Assembly: GCF_042659445.1 (NCBI RefSeq) | Contig: NZ_JBHSSR010000013.1 | DNA from: Macrococcoides epidermidis | Lineage (GTDB): Bacteria; Bacillota; Bacilli; Staphylococcales; Staphylococcaceae | DNA: 64,000 nucleotides | Strand: one strand, 5' to 3' | In this document: one piece after another, positions 9,056 to 16,899 of the stretch | Layout: the number at the start of each line of letters is the position of its first letter | How positions within the stretch are numbered: the first letter of the stretch is position 1 | Notes under the pieces: generated by a model | Told to the model about the DNA's origin: nothing | What the model saw: the letters and a program-made list of their open reading frames with translations, nothing else | The model's database searches: none | Made by a program: the position numbers and the translations under genes

Positions 9056-10286
9056 TCTGTTCTTTATACCACTCACTATTTTTATACTTCAGATGATACT
9101 TGGCATTTCTCATCATCAGATAAGCTTTACGCTTTACTGAACGATCTTTTGCATAAAATAGTGGATTATAATATTGATGTTTGTGAATAAGTTGTTTAAT
9201 TTCTTTACGTAATGATTTTTGTTTTACGTATTTTAATATAATATCTTTAGGTACTACCGTAAATAAATGTGTTGTATCTAAATATTTCACTGGATGGGAT
9301 TGATTTAAAATTAAATCTTCCACATAACATCTCGCAATTGAATAACCTGTTTCTTTGATATAAGAACTTGAACGGCCGGCACGTAGATTAACCTCAAAAA
9401 ACTTGTATTTACCATCTCGATGATCATATTTTAAATCAAAGTTAGCAAATCCGGTATAATGCATACCTTCCATCATCTTGATTACTTTATCCATCAAATC
9501 TTTATCATATCTTGAAATGAGTGCTGTATAATTTCCGATAGCAGTCATCGCAGGTTCTTGTAACAATACTTGTGCTAATGTAATCACTTGCGCTTTTCCA
9601 TTTGAATCACCGTAATAAACGATGTCCCACAAGTCCTGATCACTTCCTTCAATAAATTCCTGAATAATAATATCCTCACGATATCCATTATTATGAAGTA
9701 ATTCAATCGTCTCATTAATACCAGTGTAATCATCAAGGACATAAATTTTCTGTTTACCTTTAAACTTTAAATTAAAGTACGCTGTACCATCATCAACTTT
9801 AATAATTGCCGGGAATCTAATAGGTTCATTAAATGTTTCGATGGTAGCTAAATTAAAGTGGTATGTCGTAGGAATATCAATACCGTATGAAGCAACCGTC
9901 TCATAGAAATGTTTCTTATAATATAATTGGTTAAATAAATCTTGTGTCGGAAAATTAAAGGTAAAATCTTCTCTCAATTTTGCTTCATGTTTAATTAGCA
10001 TCTTAACATATTCATCTGTCGTTGCGACAAGCAATAGTTTACGATTTTTCTTACGATATTTCTTTGCAATGCGCTCAAATGTTTCGATGAAAACTTTGTC
10101 ATCATATATCATTTTATCAATATAATAATCGCTAATAAGACTAGAAAATTTAGTGAACGATAAATAATCGGCTGCGACGATGACCGACTTTTTCTTATAA
10201 TCTTTATGAAAACTTGCTGCTGCAGCATACGCATGTATGTTTGCACCCAAAATTATTGGGATAAAGTTAAATTTAGCCATGTTCAT
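9051..10286 (-). CDS. ATP-grasp carboxylate-amine ligase, D-aspartate-ligase-like
   Basis: The 411-residue protein begins FIPIILGANIHAYAAAASFH, the N-terminal motif shared with ATP-grasp ligases such as the enterococcal D-aspartate ligase Aslfm (FIPILLG..N.Y..A.SF). An ATP-grasp core follows, with a Lys in FPAIIKVDDG (about 159-168), EFIEGSDQDLWD (about 207-218) and the metal-binding FFEVNLRAGRSS (about 290-301). Such enzymes join an amino group to a carboxylate using ATP, often in peptidoglycan bridges or small peptides. The substrate is not determined. It is a single-gene unit with its own terminator. Confidence 0.75.
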   Translation of the reverse strand: MNMAKFNFIPIILGANIHAYAAAASFHKDYKKKSVIVAADYLSFTKFSSLISDYYIDKMIYDDKVFIETFERIAKKYRKKNRKLLLVATTDEYVKMLIKHEAKLREDFTFNFPTQDLFNQLYYKKHFYETVASYGIDIPTTYHFNLATIETFNEPIRFPAIIKVDDGTAYFNLKFKGKQKIYVLDDYTGINETIELLHNNGYREDIIIQEFIEGSDQDLWDIVYYGDSNGKAQVITLAQVLLQEPAMTAIGNYTALISRYDKDLMDKVIKMMEGMHYTGFANFDLKYDHRDGKYKFFEVNLRAGRSSSYIKETGYSIARCYVEDLILNQSHPVKYLDTTHLFTVVPKDIILKYVKQKSLRKEIKQLIHKHQYYNPLFYAKDRSVKRKAYLMMRNAKYHLKYKNSEWYKEQK

Positions 10287-10454
10287 TATCCTTTATATAG
10301 TAGTTTTGTTCCAGACTTTCCAAGCTGCTTAATTCATTATATTTTTGTATGGTAATGAATGCAAGTATACATTCACCAAGTATTGTTAAAATACAAATAT
10401 TTTCTTTAACATATTATAACATTATATTTTTAAAGCGTATGACATTATTATTTG

Positions 10455-11051
10455 TTATCGTTCTAATAAACCTTTTCCCTGATAAATTTTATCAGCATAC
10501 TTTTCTATACGATTCCTTTTCGTCTCGCTGCGTTTCGCTTTATTAATTTCAATGACGTACGCACGTTGGCGACCAGGTGTTAATTTATAAAACGCTTCTC
10601 TTAAACGTTCGTTCTCTTTAAATGCTTCTTCTAATTCGATAGGAATTTCTAATGGTCCATGTTCTTTTTTAGGAGGTTTTATGCCTGTTTTCTCAACTCG
10701 AATTGCTTCTTTAATATAAAAACGTATCATATCTGCTTTTTCTTCAATCTCTTCTACTGACGAAAAGCGTAATTGACGATCAACTTGAACATGTTCAGTT
10801 TGTTGAATTAAAAGATTGTATTTATCTTCAAGCATTACTCCTTTATGAAATAATATAGCAACATATGATTTAAAGCCATGTATCAGTAACACATTTTTAT
10901 CTTTCATTGTATAACAAGGATGCATCCATTTATAATCTTCTTCAAGATCAAATTCTCTTATAATCGATCTTAACAATTGATAAGCATCGTGCCATTGTGA
11001 AGTTTTATTAAAAAATTTTTCTAGTTTTTGTTCTGTTGATAATTCCGTCAT
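10455..11051 (-). CDS. YdeI/OmpD-associated family protein
   Basis: The 198-residue protein has an N-terminal DUF1801 domain (about 15-120, with DYKWMHPCYTMKDKNVLLIHGFK). The C-terminal part is YdeI-type (GPLEIPIELEEAFKENERLREAFYKLTPGRQRAYVIEINKAK), where the phrase LTPGRQR is diagnostic. GGAGG lies 7 bases before the ATG. B. subtilis YdeI-like and OmpD-associated proteins are linked to stress or bacteriocin protection, but no mechanism is known. The DUF1801 domain is distantly related to the YdhG-like protein near the window start. Confidence 0.75.
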   Translation of the reverse strand: MTELSTEQKLEKFFNKTSQWHDAYQLLRSIIREFDLEEDYKWMHPCYTMKDKNVLLIHGFKSYVAILFHKGVMLEDKYNLLIQQTEHVQVDRQLRFSSVEEIEEKADMIRFYIKEAIRVEKTGIKPPKKEHGPLEIPIELEEAFKENERLREAFYKLTPGRQRAYVIEINKAKRSETKRNRIEKYADKIYQGKGLLER

Positions 11052-11147
11052 ACGATTTCCTCCAATACTTCTTTATTATAAACAATATCTATTTATATAG
11101 GGGAATTAAATTTAATGAATTTTCATTATTTAATTGTTCTTTGTTTT

Positions 11148-11172
11148 AAAAAAGAAGCAGCATCGCTACTCC
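11148..11172 (-). terminator. Terminator after modA
   Basis: The minus strand forms an 8-bp stem GGAGTAGC / GCTGCTTC with a GAT loop, followed by T6. It overlaps the stop codon of modA. Confidence 0.75.
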
Positions 11173-11942
11173 TTTTCATTAATATCAAAACCATATTTTT
11201 GATACACTTTTTTACTTTGATTATTCTGTAAATACTGATAAAGTTCCTCAGTTTCTTTCTTATGTTTAGTGTCTTTTATTTTAGCAATTGGATATGTTAT
11301 CGGTTCATGTAAATCATCTTGAATTTTGAGTGTATGCTTTATTTTATTTGTTGATTTGAGGTCTGATGTGTATACGATACCTGCTTCAGTATTACCGGTT
11401 TCTACATAGGTCAATACTTGACGTACGTCCTTCGTTAATACTAATTTTGATTTGACTTTTTGATATAGTTTTTTGTTTTCTAAGGCTTGTTTACCATATT
11501 CGCCTGCAGGTACTAATTCCGGATTGCCAAGTGCAATTTTTTTTATCTTTTCTTGTTGTAAATCATCAAGAGATGTTAGTTTCTCTTCTGTTATAAGCAC
11601 GAGATGATTTTTCAGTAAAGACTTTGTATCCTCTTTATCTACAGCTTTATTTTTTACTAAATCATCAACTTTTCCCTGTGCAGCTGAAAAGAATATATCA
11701 ACCGGAGCACCGGACATTATCTGTTGCGCTAATGCACCAGACGCACCATAATTAAATTTAATATCAACATGCTTGTGTTCGCCTTCATAAGATTTTTCGA
11801 TATCATTTAATGCATTTTTTAAACTTGCTGCCGCTGAGACAGTAAGTATTACTTTTTCCTGTGACCTTCCTTGTTCTTTCTCTTGATTTACACAGCCACT
11901 AAGTAATATACAGACAATAAATATTAAAAATGTTTTCTTCAT
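11166..11942 (-). CDS. modA: Molybdate ABC transporter substrate-binding lipoprotein
   Basis: The 258-residue protein has a lipoprotein signal peptide ending LLSGC (Cys16), then the ModA core. Visible motifs are LTVSAAASLKNALNDI, FNYGASGALAQQI, GAPVDIFFSAA, ALGNPELVPAGEYGKQAL and TEAGIVYTSD. ModA proteins bind molybdate outside the membrane and pass it to ModBC. No modB or modC lies next to it: it is flanked by its own terminator and by the one serving ahpF. It must therefore work with permeases encoded elsewhere or be a leftover. GGAGG lies upstream of the ATG. Confidence 0.85.
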   Translation of the reverse strand: MKKTFLIFIVCILLSGCVNQEKEQGRSQEKVILTVSAAASLKNALNDIEKSYEGEHKHVDIKFNYGASGALAQQIMSGAPVDIFFSAAQGKVDDLVKNKAVDKEDTKSLLKNHLVLITEEKLTSLDDLQQEKIKKIALGNPELVPAGEYGKQALENKKLYQKVKSKLVLTKDVRQVLTYVETGNTEAGIVYTSDLKSTNKIKHTLKIQDDLHEPITYPIAKIKDTKHKKETEELYQYLQNNQSKKVYQKYGFDINEKE

Positions 11943-11984
11943 TACTTGCCTCCTAGAATTATTATGTATATTTTACCATATAAA

Positions 11985-12018
11985 AAAGACATACTACGTC
12001 ATAACGTAATATGTCTTT
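11985..12018. terminator. Bidirectional-type terminator between ahpF and modA
   Basis: A 34-base hairpin with arms AAAGACATACTACG and CGTAATATGTCTTT is flanked by A runs and T runs on both sides. It lies just after the ahpF stop and upstream of modA; both genes read on the minus strand, so its main role is to end ahpCF. Confidence 0.8.
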
Positions 12019-12039
12019 TAACTTAAATCCGTCATTTAA

Positions 12040-13563
12040 TTAATTTCTGATTAAATAATCAAACGCACTTAATGCTGCTGTTGCACCAGAACCCATAGAA
12101 ATAATGATTTGTTTATATGTTTGATCTGTACAGTCCCCTGCAGCAAAAATACCTGGTACATTTGTAGCACCATTTTTATCAACGATAATTTCACCGCGGT
12201 TATTTCTAGCAACTAAGTCTCCAACAAATTCAGTGCTCGGTACTAAACCGATTTGAACAAATACGCCTTCCAGATCAAGCGTATGTTCTTCATTTGTATT
12301 GCGATCAACGTACGTCAACGCTTTTAACGTAGCATCACCAGTTAATTCTTTTGTTGCAGCTGATTTAATAATCTCAGTATTATTTAATGATGCTAAACGA
12401 TCTTGTAGTACTTTGTCTGCACGTAATTCTTCACCAAACTCTAGTAATGTAACATGTTTAACAATACCTGCTAAATCAATTGCTGCTTCAACACCTGAGT
12501 TACCGCCGCCTACAACTGCAACGCGTTTACCTTCAAATAATGGACCATCACAGTGCGGACAATATGCTACACCTTTTGTTTGATATTCAGCTTCTCCTGG
12601 CACGTTCATGTTACGCCATTTTGCACCTGTTCCGATAATCAATGTTTTAGATGTTAGTTTACCGCCATTCTCTAAAGTAACATGTACTAAATCATCAATT
12701 TTTTCTAACTTTTCAACACGAACAGCATTCATTACATCGATATCATAACTGTTAATATGTTCTTTTAAGTTTTGCGAGAATTCTGGTCCAGTCGTTTCTT
12801 TTACTGTAATAAAGTTTTCAATACCAGCAGTATCATTAACTTGACCACCGATACGTTCAGCTACAATACCTGTACGTAAACCTTTACGTGCTGCATAAAT
12901 TGCTGCACTACCACTCGCAGGTCCTCCACCGATTACTAATACATCAAATGTTTCTTTCGCATCAAATTCAGAAGCATCTGCTCCACCACCAAGTTTACCG
13001 ATAATCTCTTCAATAGTCGCTTTACCACTTCCAAATTCTTCACCATCTAAGAACATTGTAGGAACAGCCATAATATCTTTAGATTCTTCTCTAAATGCTG
13101 CACCATCAATCATTGTATGTGTAATATTTGGATTTAATACCGCCATCATATTTAAAGCTTGTACAACATCTGGACATTTCGTACAAGTTAAGCTGATGAA
13201 TGTCTCAAAGTTAAAAGGTCCTTCTAACTTTTTAATTTGATCAATTACAGATTGATCTGCTTTAGGTGCACGACCACTTACTTGTAATAAAGCTAAGACT
13301 AGAGAAGTGAACTCGTGTCCAAGTGGTACTCCGGCAAATGTAATACGTGCTTCTTCATCAGGACGTGCCAATGTGAAGCTAGGTGTACGTTTCAAAGATG
13401 CTTCTTTTAAAGTGATATGTGAAGACATCTCTTTGATTTGAGTGAGTAAGTCCATCATGTCTTTACTTGTTTTATCATCTCCAGCACTCGCTGTAATTAC
13501 AACGTCGCCTTCCATTAACTCTAAATATTGAGCTAATTGTTGCTTTAATGTATCGTTTAACAT
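12040..13563 (-). CDS. ahpF: Alkyl hydroperoxide reductase subunit F
   Basis: The 507-residue flavoprotein passes electrons from NADH to AhpC. Two N-terminal thioredoxin-like folds carry CTKCPD. They are followed by an FAD- and NAD-binding thioredoxin-reductase-like part with GGGPASGSAAIYAARKG, the redox motif CPHCDG, GGGNSGVEAAIDLAG and GIFAAGDCTD. The frame is open to 13617, but the start MLNDTLKQQL at 13563 follows a GGGAGG ribosome site and matches the family length. It lies downstream of ahpC, separated by 113 bases that contain a strong hairpin. Confidence 0.95.
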   Translation of the reverse strand: MLNDTLKQQLAQYLELMEGDVVITASAGDDKTSKDMMDLLTQIKEMSSHITLKEASLKRTPSFTLARPDEEARITFAGVPLGHEFTSLVLALLQVSGRAPKADQSVIDQIKKLEGPFNFETFISLTCTKCPDVVQALNMMAVLNPNITHTMIDGAAFREESKDIMAVPTMFLDGEEFGSGKATIEEIIGKLGGGADASEFDAKETFDVLVIGGGPASGSAAIYAARKGLRTGIVAERIGGQVNDTAGIENFITVKETTGPEFSQNLKEHINSYDIDVMNAVRVEKLEKIDDLVHVTLENGGKLTSKTLIIGTGAKWRNMNVPGEAEYQTKGVAYCPHCDGPLFEGKRVAVVGGGNSGVEAAIDLAGIVKHVTLLEFGEELRADKVLQDRLASLNNTEIIKSAATKELTGDATLKALTYVDRNTNEEHTLDLEGVFVQIGLVPSTEFVGDLVARNNRGEIIVDKNGATNVPGIFAAGDCTDQTYKQIIISMGSGATAALSAFDYLIRN

Positions 13564-13613
13564 TACATTTCCTCCCTTAAAGGATAAATTTCTATATTTT
13601 ATTGCAATAGATA

Positions 13614-13639
13614 CCACAACGCAAAAATTTGCGTTGTGG
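13614..13639 (-). other. Intercistronic hairpin between ahpC and ahpF
   Basis: A perfect inverted repeat (CCACAACGCAAA / TTTGCGTTGTGG, short AT loop) lies between the two genes. No T run follows on the minus strand, so it is not a standard terminator. It is more likely an RNA-stability or processing element that lets ahpC be made in excess of ahpF. Confidence 0.65.
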
Positions 13640-13676
13640 CAGTCTTTTAATATTTAATTATTTATTATCGATTAAA

Positions 13677-14246
13677 TTAGATTTTACCAACTAAGTCTAA
13701 ACCAGGTGTTAAAGTTTCGCCGCTTTCTTTCCATTTTGCAGGACAAACTTCACCGTCATGGCTAGCTACGTATTGAGCAGCTTTAACTTTGTCTACTAAT
13801 ACTGAAGCGTCACGACCAATTCCATCATTGTTGATCTCCATTGTTTGAACAACTCCATCTGGATCGATTAAGAATGTCGCACGTTGTGCAAGACCTGCTT
13901 CTTCATCTAGTACATCAAAGTTGTTAGCAATAACGTGAGATGGGTCACCGATCATTGTGTATTGAATTTTACTGATTGCTTCTGAATGATCGTGCCATGC
14001 TTTGTGTGTAAAGTGCGTATCACATGATACAGAATATACGTTAACTCCTAAACCTTGTAACGTTTCATATTGATCTTGTAAATCTTCTAATTCAGTTGGA
14101 CAAACGAAAGTGAAATCTGCTGGGTAGAAGCATACGATATTCCAGCTACCTTTCATTGATTCGTTTGATACTTCAACGAATGAATCTGATTTTGGATCAT
14201 AAGCATTCGCAGTGAATGGTAAGATTTCTTTGTTAATTAATGACAT
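13677..14246 (-). CDS. ahpC: Alkyl hydroperoxide reductase peroxiredoxin subunit C
   Basis: The 189-residue typical 2-Cys peroxiredoxin has the peroxidatic Cys49 in DFTFVCPTE and the resolving Cys168 in GEVCPAKW. GIGRDASVLVDKVKAAQYV is the family signature in the C-terminal half. It reduces H2O2, organic peroxides and peroxynitrite in the cytoplasm and is re-reduced by AhpF, encoded downstream. A PerR-type palindrome lies just upstream. GAGGAATTACAC precedes the ATG. Confidence 0.96.
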   Translation of the reverse strand: MSLINKEILPFTANAYDPKSDSFVEVSNESMKGSWNIVCFYPADFTFVCPTELEDLQDQYETLQGLGVNVYSVSCDTHFTHKAWHDHSEAISKIQYTMIGDPSHVIANNFDVLDEEAGLAQRATFLIDPDGVVQTMEINNDGIGRDASVLVDKVKAAQYVASHDGEVCPAKWKESGETLTPGLDLVGKI

Positions 14247-14293
14247 GTGTAATTCCTCCTGAGAATTTAATTAAGTACTTTTAGATAACCTCT

Positions 14294-14314
14294 AGATTAG
14301 AATAATTCTAATCT
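14294..14314. promoter_or_regulatory. PerR-box-like operator of ahpCF
   Basis: A 21-bp perfect palindrome with core TTAGAATAATTCTAA (14297-14311) has the 7-1-7 arrangement of PerR/Fur boxes (consensus TTATAATNATTATAA). It sits just downstream of a minus-strand promoter, TTGACT (14354-14349), 16-base spacer, TAATAA (14332-14327), where it would overlap the transcription start. PerR is the usual peroxide-responsive repressor of ahpCF in this family. Confidence 0.75.
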
Positions 14315-14414
14315 CTACAAAACTTATTATTACATGATGCTCGTTTTAAGTCAACCAACTCAAACTTTAAAATTGTGAAAAATATTTGACGTATTATTTA
14401 ATATTTTTTTAAAT

Positions 14415-14476
14415 AAAAATAGTTACTGTAATTGGAGTGCATAAAATTACTTTTTACAATATCAATTACAGCAACT
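14415..14476 (-). terminator. Terminator after the SNF transporter gene
   Basis: The minus strand has a 14-bp stem (AGTTGCTGTAATTG / CAATTACAGTAACT, one G-U pair) with a loop of about 28 bases, then ATTTTTAT. It lies 10 bases past the stop of the SNF-family gene. Confidence 0.65.
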
Positions 14477-14485
14477 TATTCTCAT

Positions 14486-15820
14486 TTACTTTATCATCAA
14501 AGTAATAAATACAGCCAGTATAACAAGCGGAATAACATAGCGCAGCAAGAAAACCCAAATTTTAAATAAACCTCTATATTTATTATCCATTAATTCCTGC
14601 TTTGCAATTGCACCATCTAGTTTGTATCCCGCAAATAACGCATAACATAATGCTCCAATCGGTAACATAATGTTCGAAACTAAATAATCCATATTATCAA
14701 AGAATGTTCCCGCTAAAAATTTCATCTGGCTTAAAGTACCATTCGATAATGCAGAAGGTATACATAAAATAAACAATAGTAATGCGATTGCATACACATA
14801 TTTTTTTCGTTTCTTTTCTTCATTTTTAATTGCATTTGAAACATTAATTTCAATTAAAGAGATAGATGAAGTTATAGTTGCAAAAAAGAATAGCGATAAA
14901 AATATAAGATAAAAGATACTACCGAACGGCAACTGATCGAATACATAAGGTAAAACGATAAACAATAAACCCGGACCTTGCGCATTATCAATACCTAGTG
15001 AGGCAGTCGCAGGAAATATTGCTAATCCTGCTAGTATCGTAACCAGTATATTTAAACCTACAACAGAAAAGGCAGATTGGACAATGTCCGTCTTCTTATC
15101 TAAATACGATGCATATGTTAACATGCCACCAAACCCTACTGAAAGCGAAAAGAATGATTGACCTAAAGCAAAAAGTACGCCTTCTGCATTCATTGAATTA
15201 AAATCAGGTTTCAGAAAATATACAATACCATCCATTGCATTTGGAAGCGTTAAAGAACGAATGATAATCACAATAAATGCAATAAACAACATAGGCATCA
15301 TGATTTTTGAAGCTTTTTCAATCCCATCCTGAATACCACGGGAAACAATTATCGCAGTAAGAAAAATAAATAATGCAGCGCCAAGTATTGCATATATCGG
15401 GTTACTAATCAATTGACCAAATAATCCCTCGTAATTCTTCGTGTGTTGATTTGTAACTATTACATAAACAGTCCTCATCATATAAAGTAAAATCCATCCA
15501 CCAATCACACTGTAAAAACTAAGCAAGAAGAAAACACCGACATTACCGAGATGACCGATTAGATTATAATATTTGTTACCAGTAATTTTTCCGAACACTT
15601 CTGTGCTATATGTCTTGCCGTGTTTACCTATTACGAATTCTGCTAATAATAACGGCATACCTATAAATAATGTGAATACCATGAACAATACTAAAAACGC
15701 TGCACCACCATTATCAGCCATGACATACGGGAATTTCCACATCGCACCAAGCCCTATTGCCGAACCTGCACTTGCTAAAATAAATCCAATTTTTGATCCC
15801 CAAACAGATCTTTTTTCCAT
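14486..15820 (-). CDS. SNF-family sodium:amino-acid symporter, probable Trp transporter
   Basis: The 444-residue membrane protein has about eleven or twelve helices. Its N-terminus, GSKIGFILASAGSAIGLGAMWKFPY followed by NGGAAF (not continuous), carries the unwound helix 1 and NSS signature of neurotransmitter:sodium symporters. Bacterial members such as MhsT and TnaT carry Trp and other hydrophobic amino acids with Na+. A tryptophan substrate is inferred here from the leader peptide with two adjacent Trp codons upstream. The start ATG at 15820 follows GTGAGGG. It lies alone behind its own promoter, attenuator and terminator. Confidence 0.85.
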   Translation of the reverse strand: MEKRSVWGSKIGFILASAGSAIGLGAMWKFPYVMADNGGAAFLVLFMVFTLFIGMPLLLAEFVIGKHGKTYSTEVFGKITGNKYYNLIGHLGNVGVFFLLSFYSVIGGWILLYMMRTVYVIVTNQHTKNYEGLFGQLISNPIYAILGAALFIFLTAIIVSRGIQDGIEKASKIMMPMLFIAFIVIIIRSLTLPNAMDGIVYFLKPDFNSMNAEGVLFALGQSFFSLSVGFGGMLTYASYLDKKTDIVQSAFSVVGLNILVTILAGLAIFPATASLGIDNAQGPGLLFIVLPYVFDQLPFGSIFYLIFLSLFFFATITSSISLIEINVSNAIKNEEKKRKKYVYAIALLLFILCIPSALSNGTLSQMKFLAGTFFDNMDYLVSNIMLPIGALCYALFAGYKLDGAIAKQELMDNKYRGLFKIWVFLLRYVIPLVILAVFITLMIK

Positions 15821-15853
15821 GTGTAATCCCTCACTTCATATAATTTTTTAAAC

Positions 15854-15920
15854 AAAAAAAGAGGCCAATGCATATACATCGACCTCAAAAAAGAGACCTT
15901 ATGCATACGCAACCGGCCTC
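15854..15920 (-). terminator. Attenuator terminator ahead of the SNF transporter
   Basis: In the leader RNA, GAGGCC (15920-15915) pairs with GGCCTC (15866-15861). Nearly all bases between can also pair: GCGUAUGCAU with AUGUAUAUGC, and GGUCUC with GAGGUC around a U6 loop. This gives a stem of about 25 bp. Seven U follow at 15860-15854, and the transporter ATG is 34 bases further on. This is a strong intrinsic terminator inside the 5' leader, not at the end of any gene. Confidence 0.9.
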
Positions 15921-15937
15921 AAGTAACGCGAATGAAG

Positions 15938-15965
15938 CCGCCATAGATACTTATATCTATGACGG
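15938..15965 (-). promoter_or_regulatory. Leader hairpin following the Trp-codon peptide
   Basis: A 12-bp perfect stem (CCGUCAUAGAUA / UAUCUAUGGCGG, with G-U allowed) starts 14 bases after the stop codon of the leader peptide. Its 3' end overlaps by three bases a segment, CGGCUUC, that can pair with GAGGCCG in the 5' arm of the terminator. The hairpin and that possible antiterminator therefore exclude each other. Confidence 0.7.
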
Positions 15966-15978
15966 GCATAAATATAAG

Positions 15979-16035
15979 TTATGACAGCTGCCACCACATA
16001 TTTAATTTTGTACTGTTCTGTACAAAAGTCTTCAT
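15979..16035 (-). CDS. Leader peptide with tandem Trp codons (attenuation peptide)
   Basis: The 18-codon frame reads MKTFVQNSTKLNMWWQLS and ends in TAA. It starts at the ATG at 16035 with GTGAGG 8 bases upstream. Two adjacent TGG codons (15996-15991) are codons 14 and 15, close to the stop. It lies about 27 bases after the predicted transcription start and is followed by the 12-bp hairpin, the terminator and the SNF-family transporter gene. This is the layout of ribosome-mediated transcription attenuation; the peptide is expected to sense charged tRNA-Trp or Trp itself. There is no T-box sequence in the leader. An 8-bp hairpin (TTTTGTAC / GTACAAAA, 16006-16027) lies inside the peptide frame. 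Confidence 0.85.
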   Translation of the reverse strand: MKTFVQNSTKLNMWWQLS

Positions 16036-16068
16036 TCTAATTACCTCACTTGTTTAAGATTACTGATT

Positions 16069-16097
16069 ATTCTATCAGTATATTGATTATACGTCAA
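16069..16097 (-). promoter_or_regulatory. Sigma-A promoter of the Trp-leader/SNF unit
   Basis: TTGACG (16097-16092), a 17-base spacer and TAGAAT (16074-16069) form a near-consensus promoter on the minus strand. Transcription should start near 16062, giving a 5' leader of about 240 bases before the transporter. Confidence 0.8.
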
Positions 16098-16107
16098 ACA
16101 AATCTAT

Positions 16108-16899
16108 TTAACGTACATCCGTTATATGCGTTATCGGAAAATACATTGCCAATAAATAAGCACTTACAACCATTATTAAAAAGACAGCTATCAATAAAAT
16201 ATCCCGATAGCTAAATGGCACATGATAATAGTAAGTTCTAGTACCATTATGGAATCCTTTTTTCTCCATTGCAACAGACAGACGATGTGCGCGTCTAATA
16301 TTTTGACTTAATAGCGGGATAATCAAATGCTTTATGCGATTTAATCCTCTGTATTGGCTCGAATCTATAACGTGATAACGCATTTTCAATGCATTGCGTA
16401 ATTGGAAGAATGACTCAAACATCATCGGCACCATACGGATTGCTGCCATAAAGGCATAGGCATATTTAGGTTTCACCTTTAAATGTTGCATCAAACTATA
16501 GAATACTTTTACAATTTCACTTGTAAACGCAATACTTAAACCAAAGAAACTGACTGTAATTGTTCTAAGCGATAAATGTATTCCTCTATATAAACTTTCT
16601 TCTGTAATATGCACGATGCCCCATTGAAATAGCGTAGTACTGCCGTCACCATAGAAAATCATAAATAATGACGAAGTGAAACTAAATAACATCATTACAC
16701 TTACAAAAGCCATAATAAGTTTCAAACGCACACCACTCAATCCAATCATAAAAATAAACATAATAATTGCTAGATACAGCATCCAGTCAAAATTATGAAT
16801 GAATATGACAAGCGCGAATAGTAAAACCCCTAATATCAACTTCGTAATCACATTTACATGATCCATAAATGTACGATATATCTTAAACTGTTCGTACAT
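16108..16899 (-). CDS. ykoC: ECF transporter T component (HMP/thiamine uptake)
   Basis: The membrane protein of about 263 residues has five or six helices and the EcfT/CbiQ coupling motif AAIRMVPMMFESF (first Ala-Arg motif) followed by a second cytoplasmic Arg-rich segment SVAMEKKGFHNG. It couples ATP hydrolysis by YkoD to substrate movement through YkoE. It overlaps ykoD by 17 bases and is the last gene of ykoEDC behind a TPP riboswitch. Several starts (GTG, ATG, ATG in tandem) are possible; the ATG at 16899 is 7 bases from GGAGG and was chosen. Confidence 0.85.
   Translation of the reverse strand: MYEQFKIYRTFMDHVNVITKLILGVLLFALVIFIHNFDWMLYLAIIMFIFMIGLSGVRLKLIMAFVSVMMLFSFTSSLFMIFYGDGSTTLFQWGIVHITEESLYRGIHLSLRTITVSFFGLSIAFTSEIVKVFYSLMQHLKVKPKYAYAFMAAIRMVPMMFESFFQLRNALKMRYHVIDSSQYRGLNRIKHLIIPLLSQNIRRAHRLSVAMEKKGFHNGTRTYYYHVPFSYRDILLIAVFLIMVVSAYLLAMYFPITHITDVR

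Noticed and set aside
8846..9076. 76-residue minus-strand frame between the ATP-grasp and FUSC genes
   Set aside because: Its start lies inside the ATP-grasp coding end and it runs through a clear terminator. Composition is low-complexity hydrophobic, and there is no ribosome site.
15573..15851. 92-codon plus-strand frame opposite the start of the SNF gene
   Set aside because: It overlaps the conserved NSS N-terminus and has no start signals or family motifs.
15854..16035. T-box riboswitch in front of the SNF transporter
   Set aside because: The T-box core (AGGGTGGNACCGCG), its antiterminator bulge and a specifier loop are missing. A translated leader with Trp codons explains the region better.
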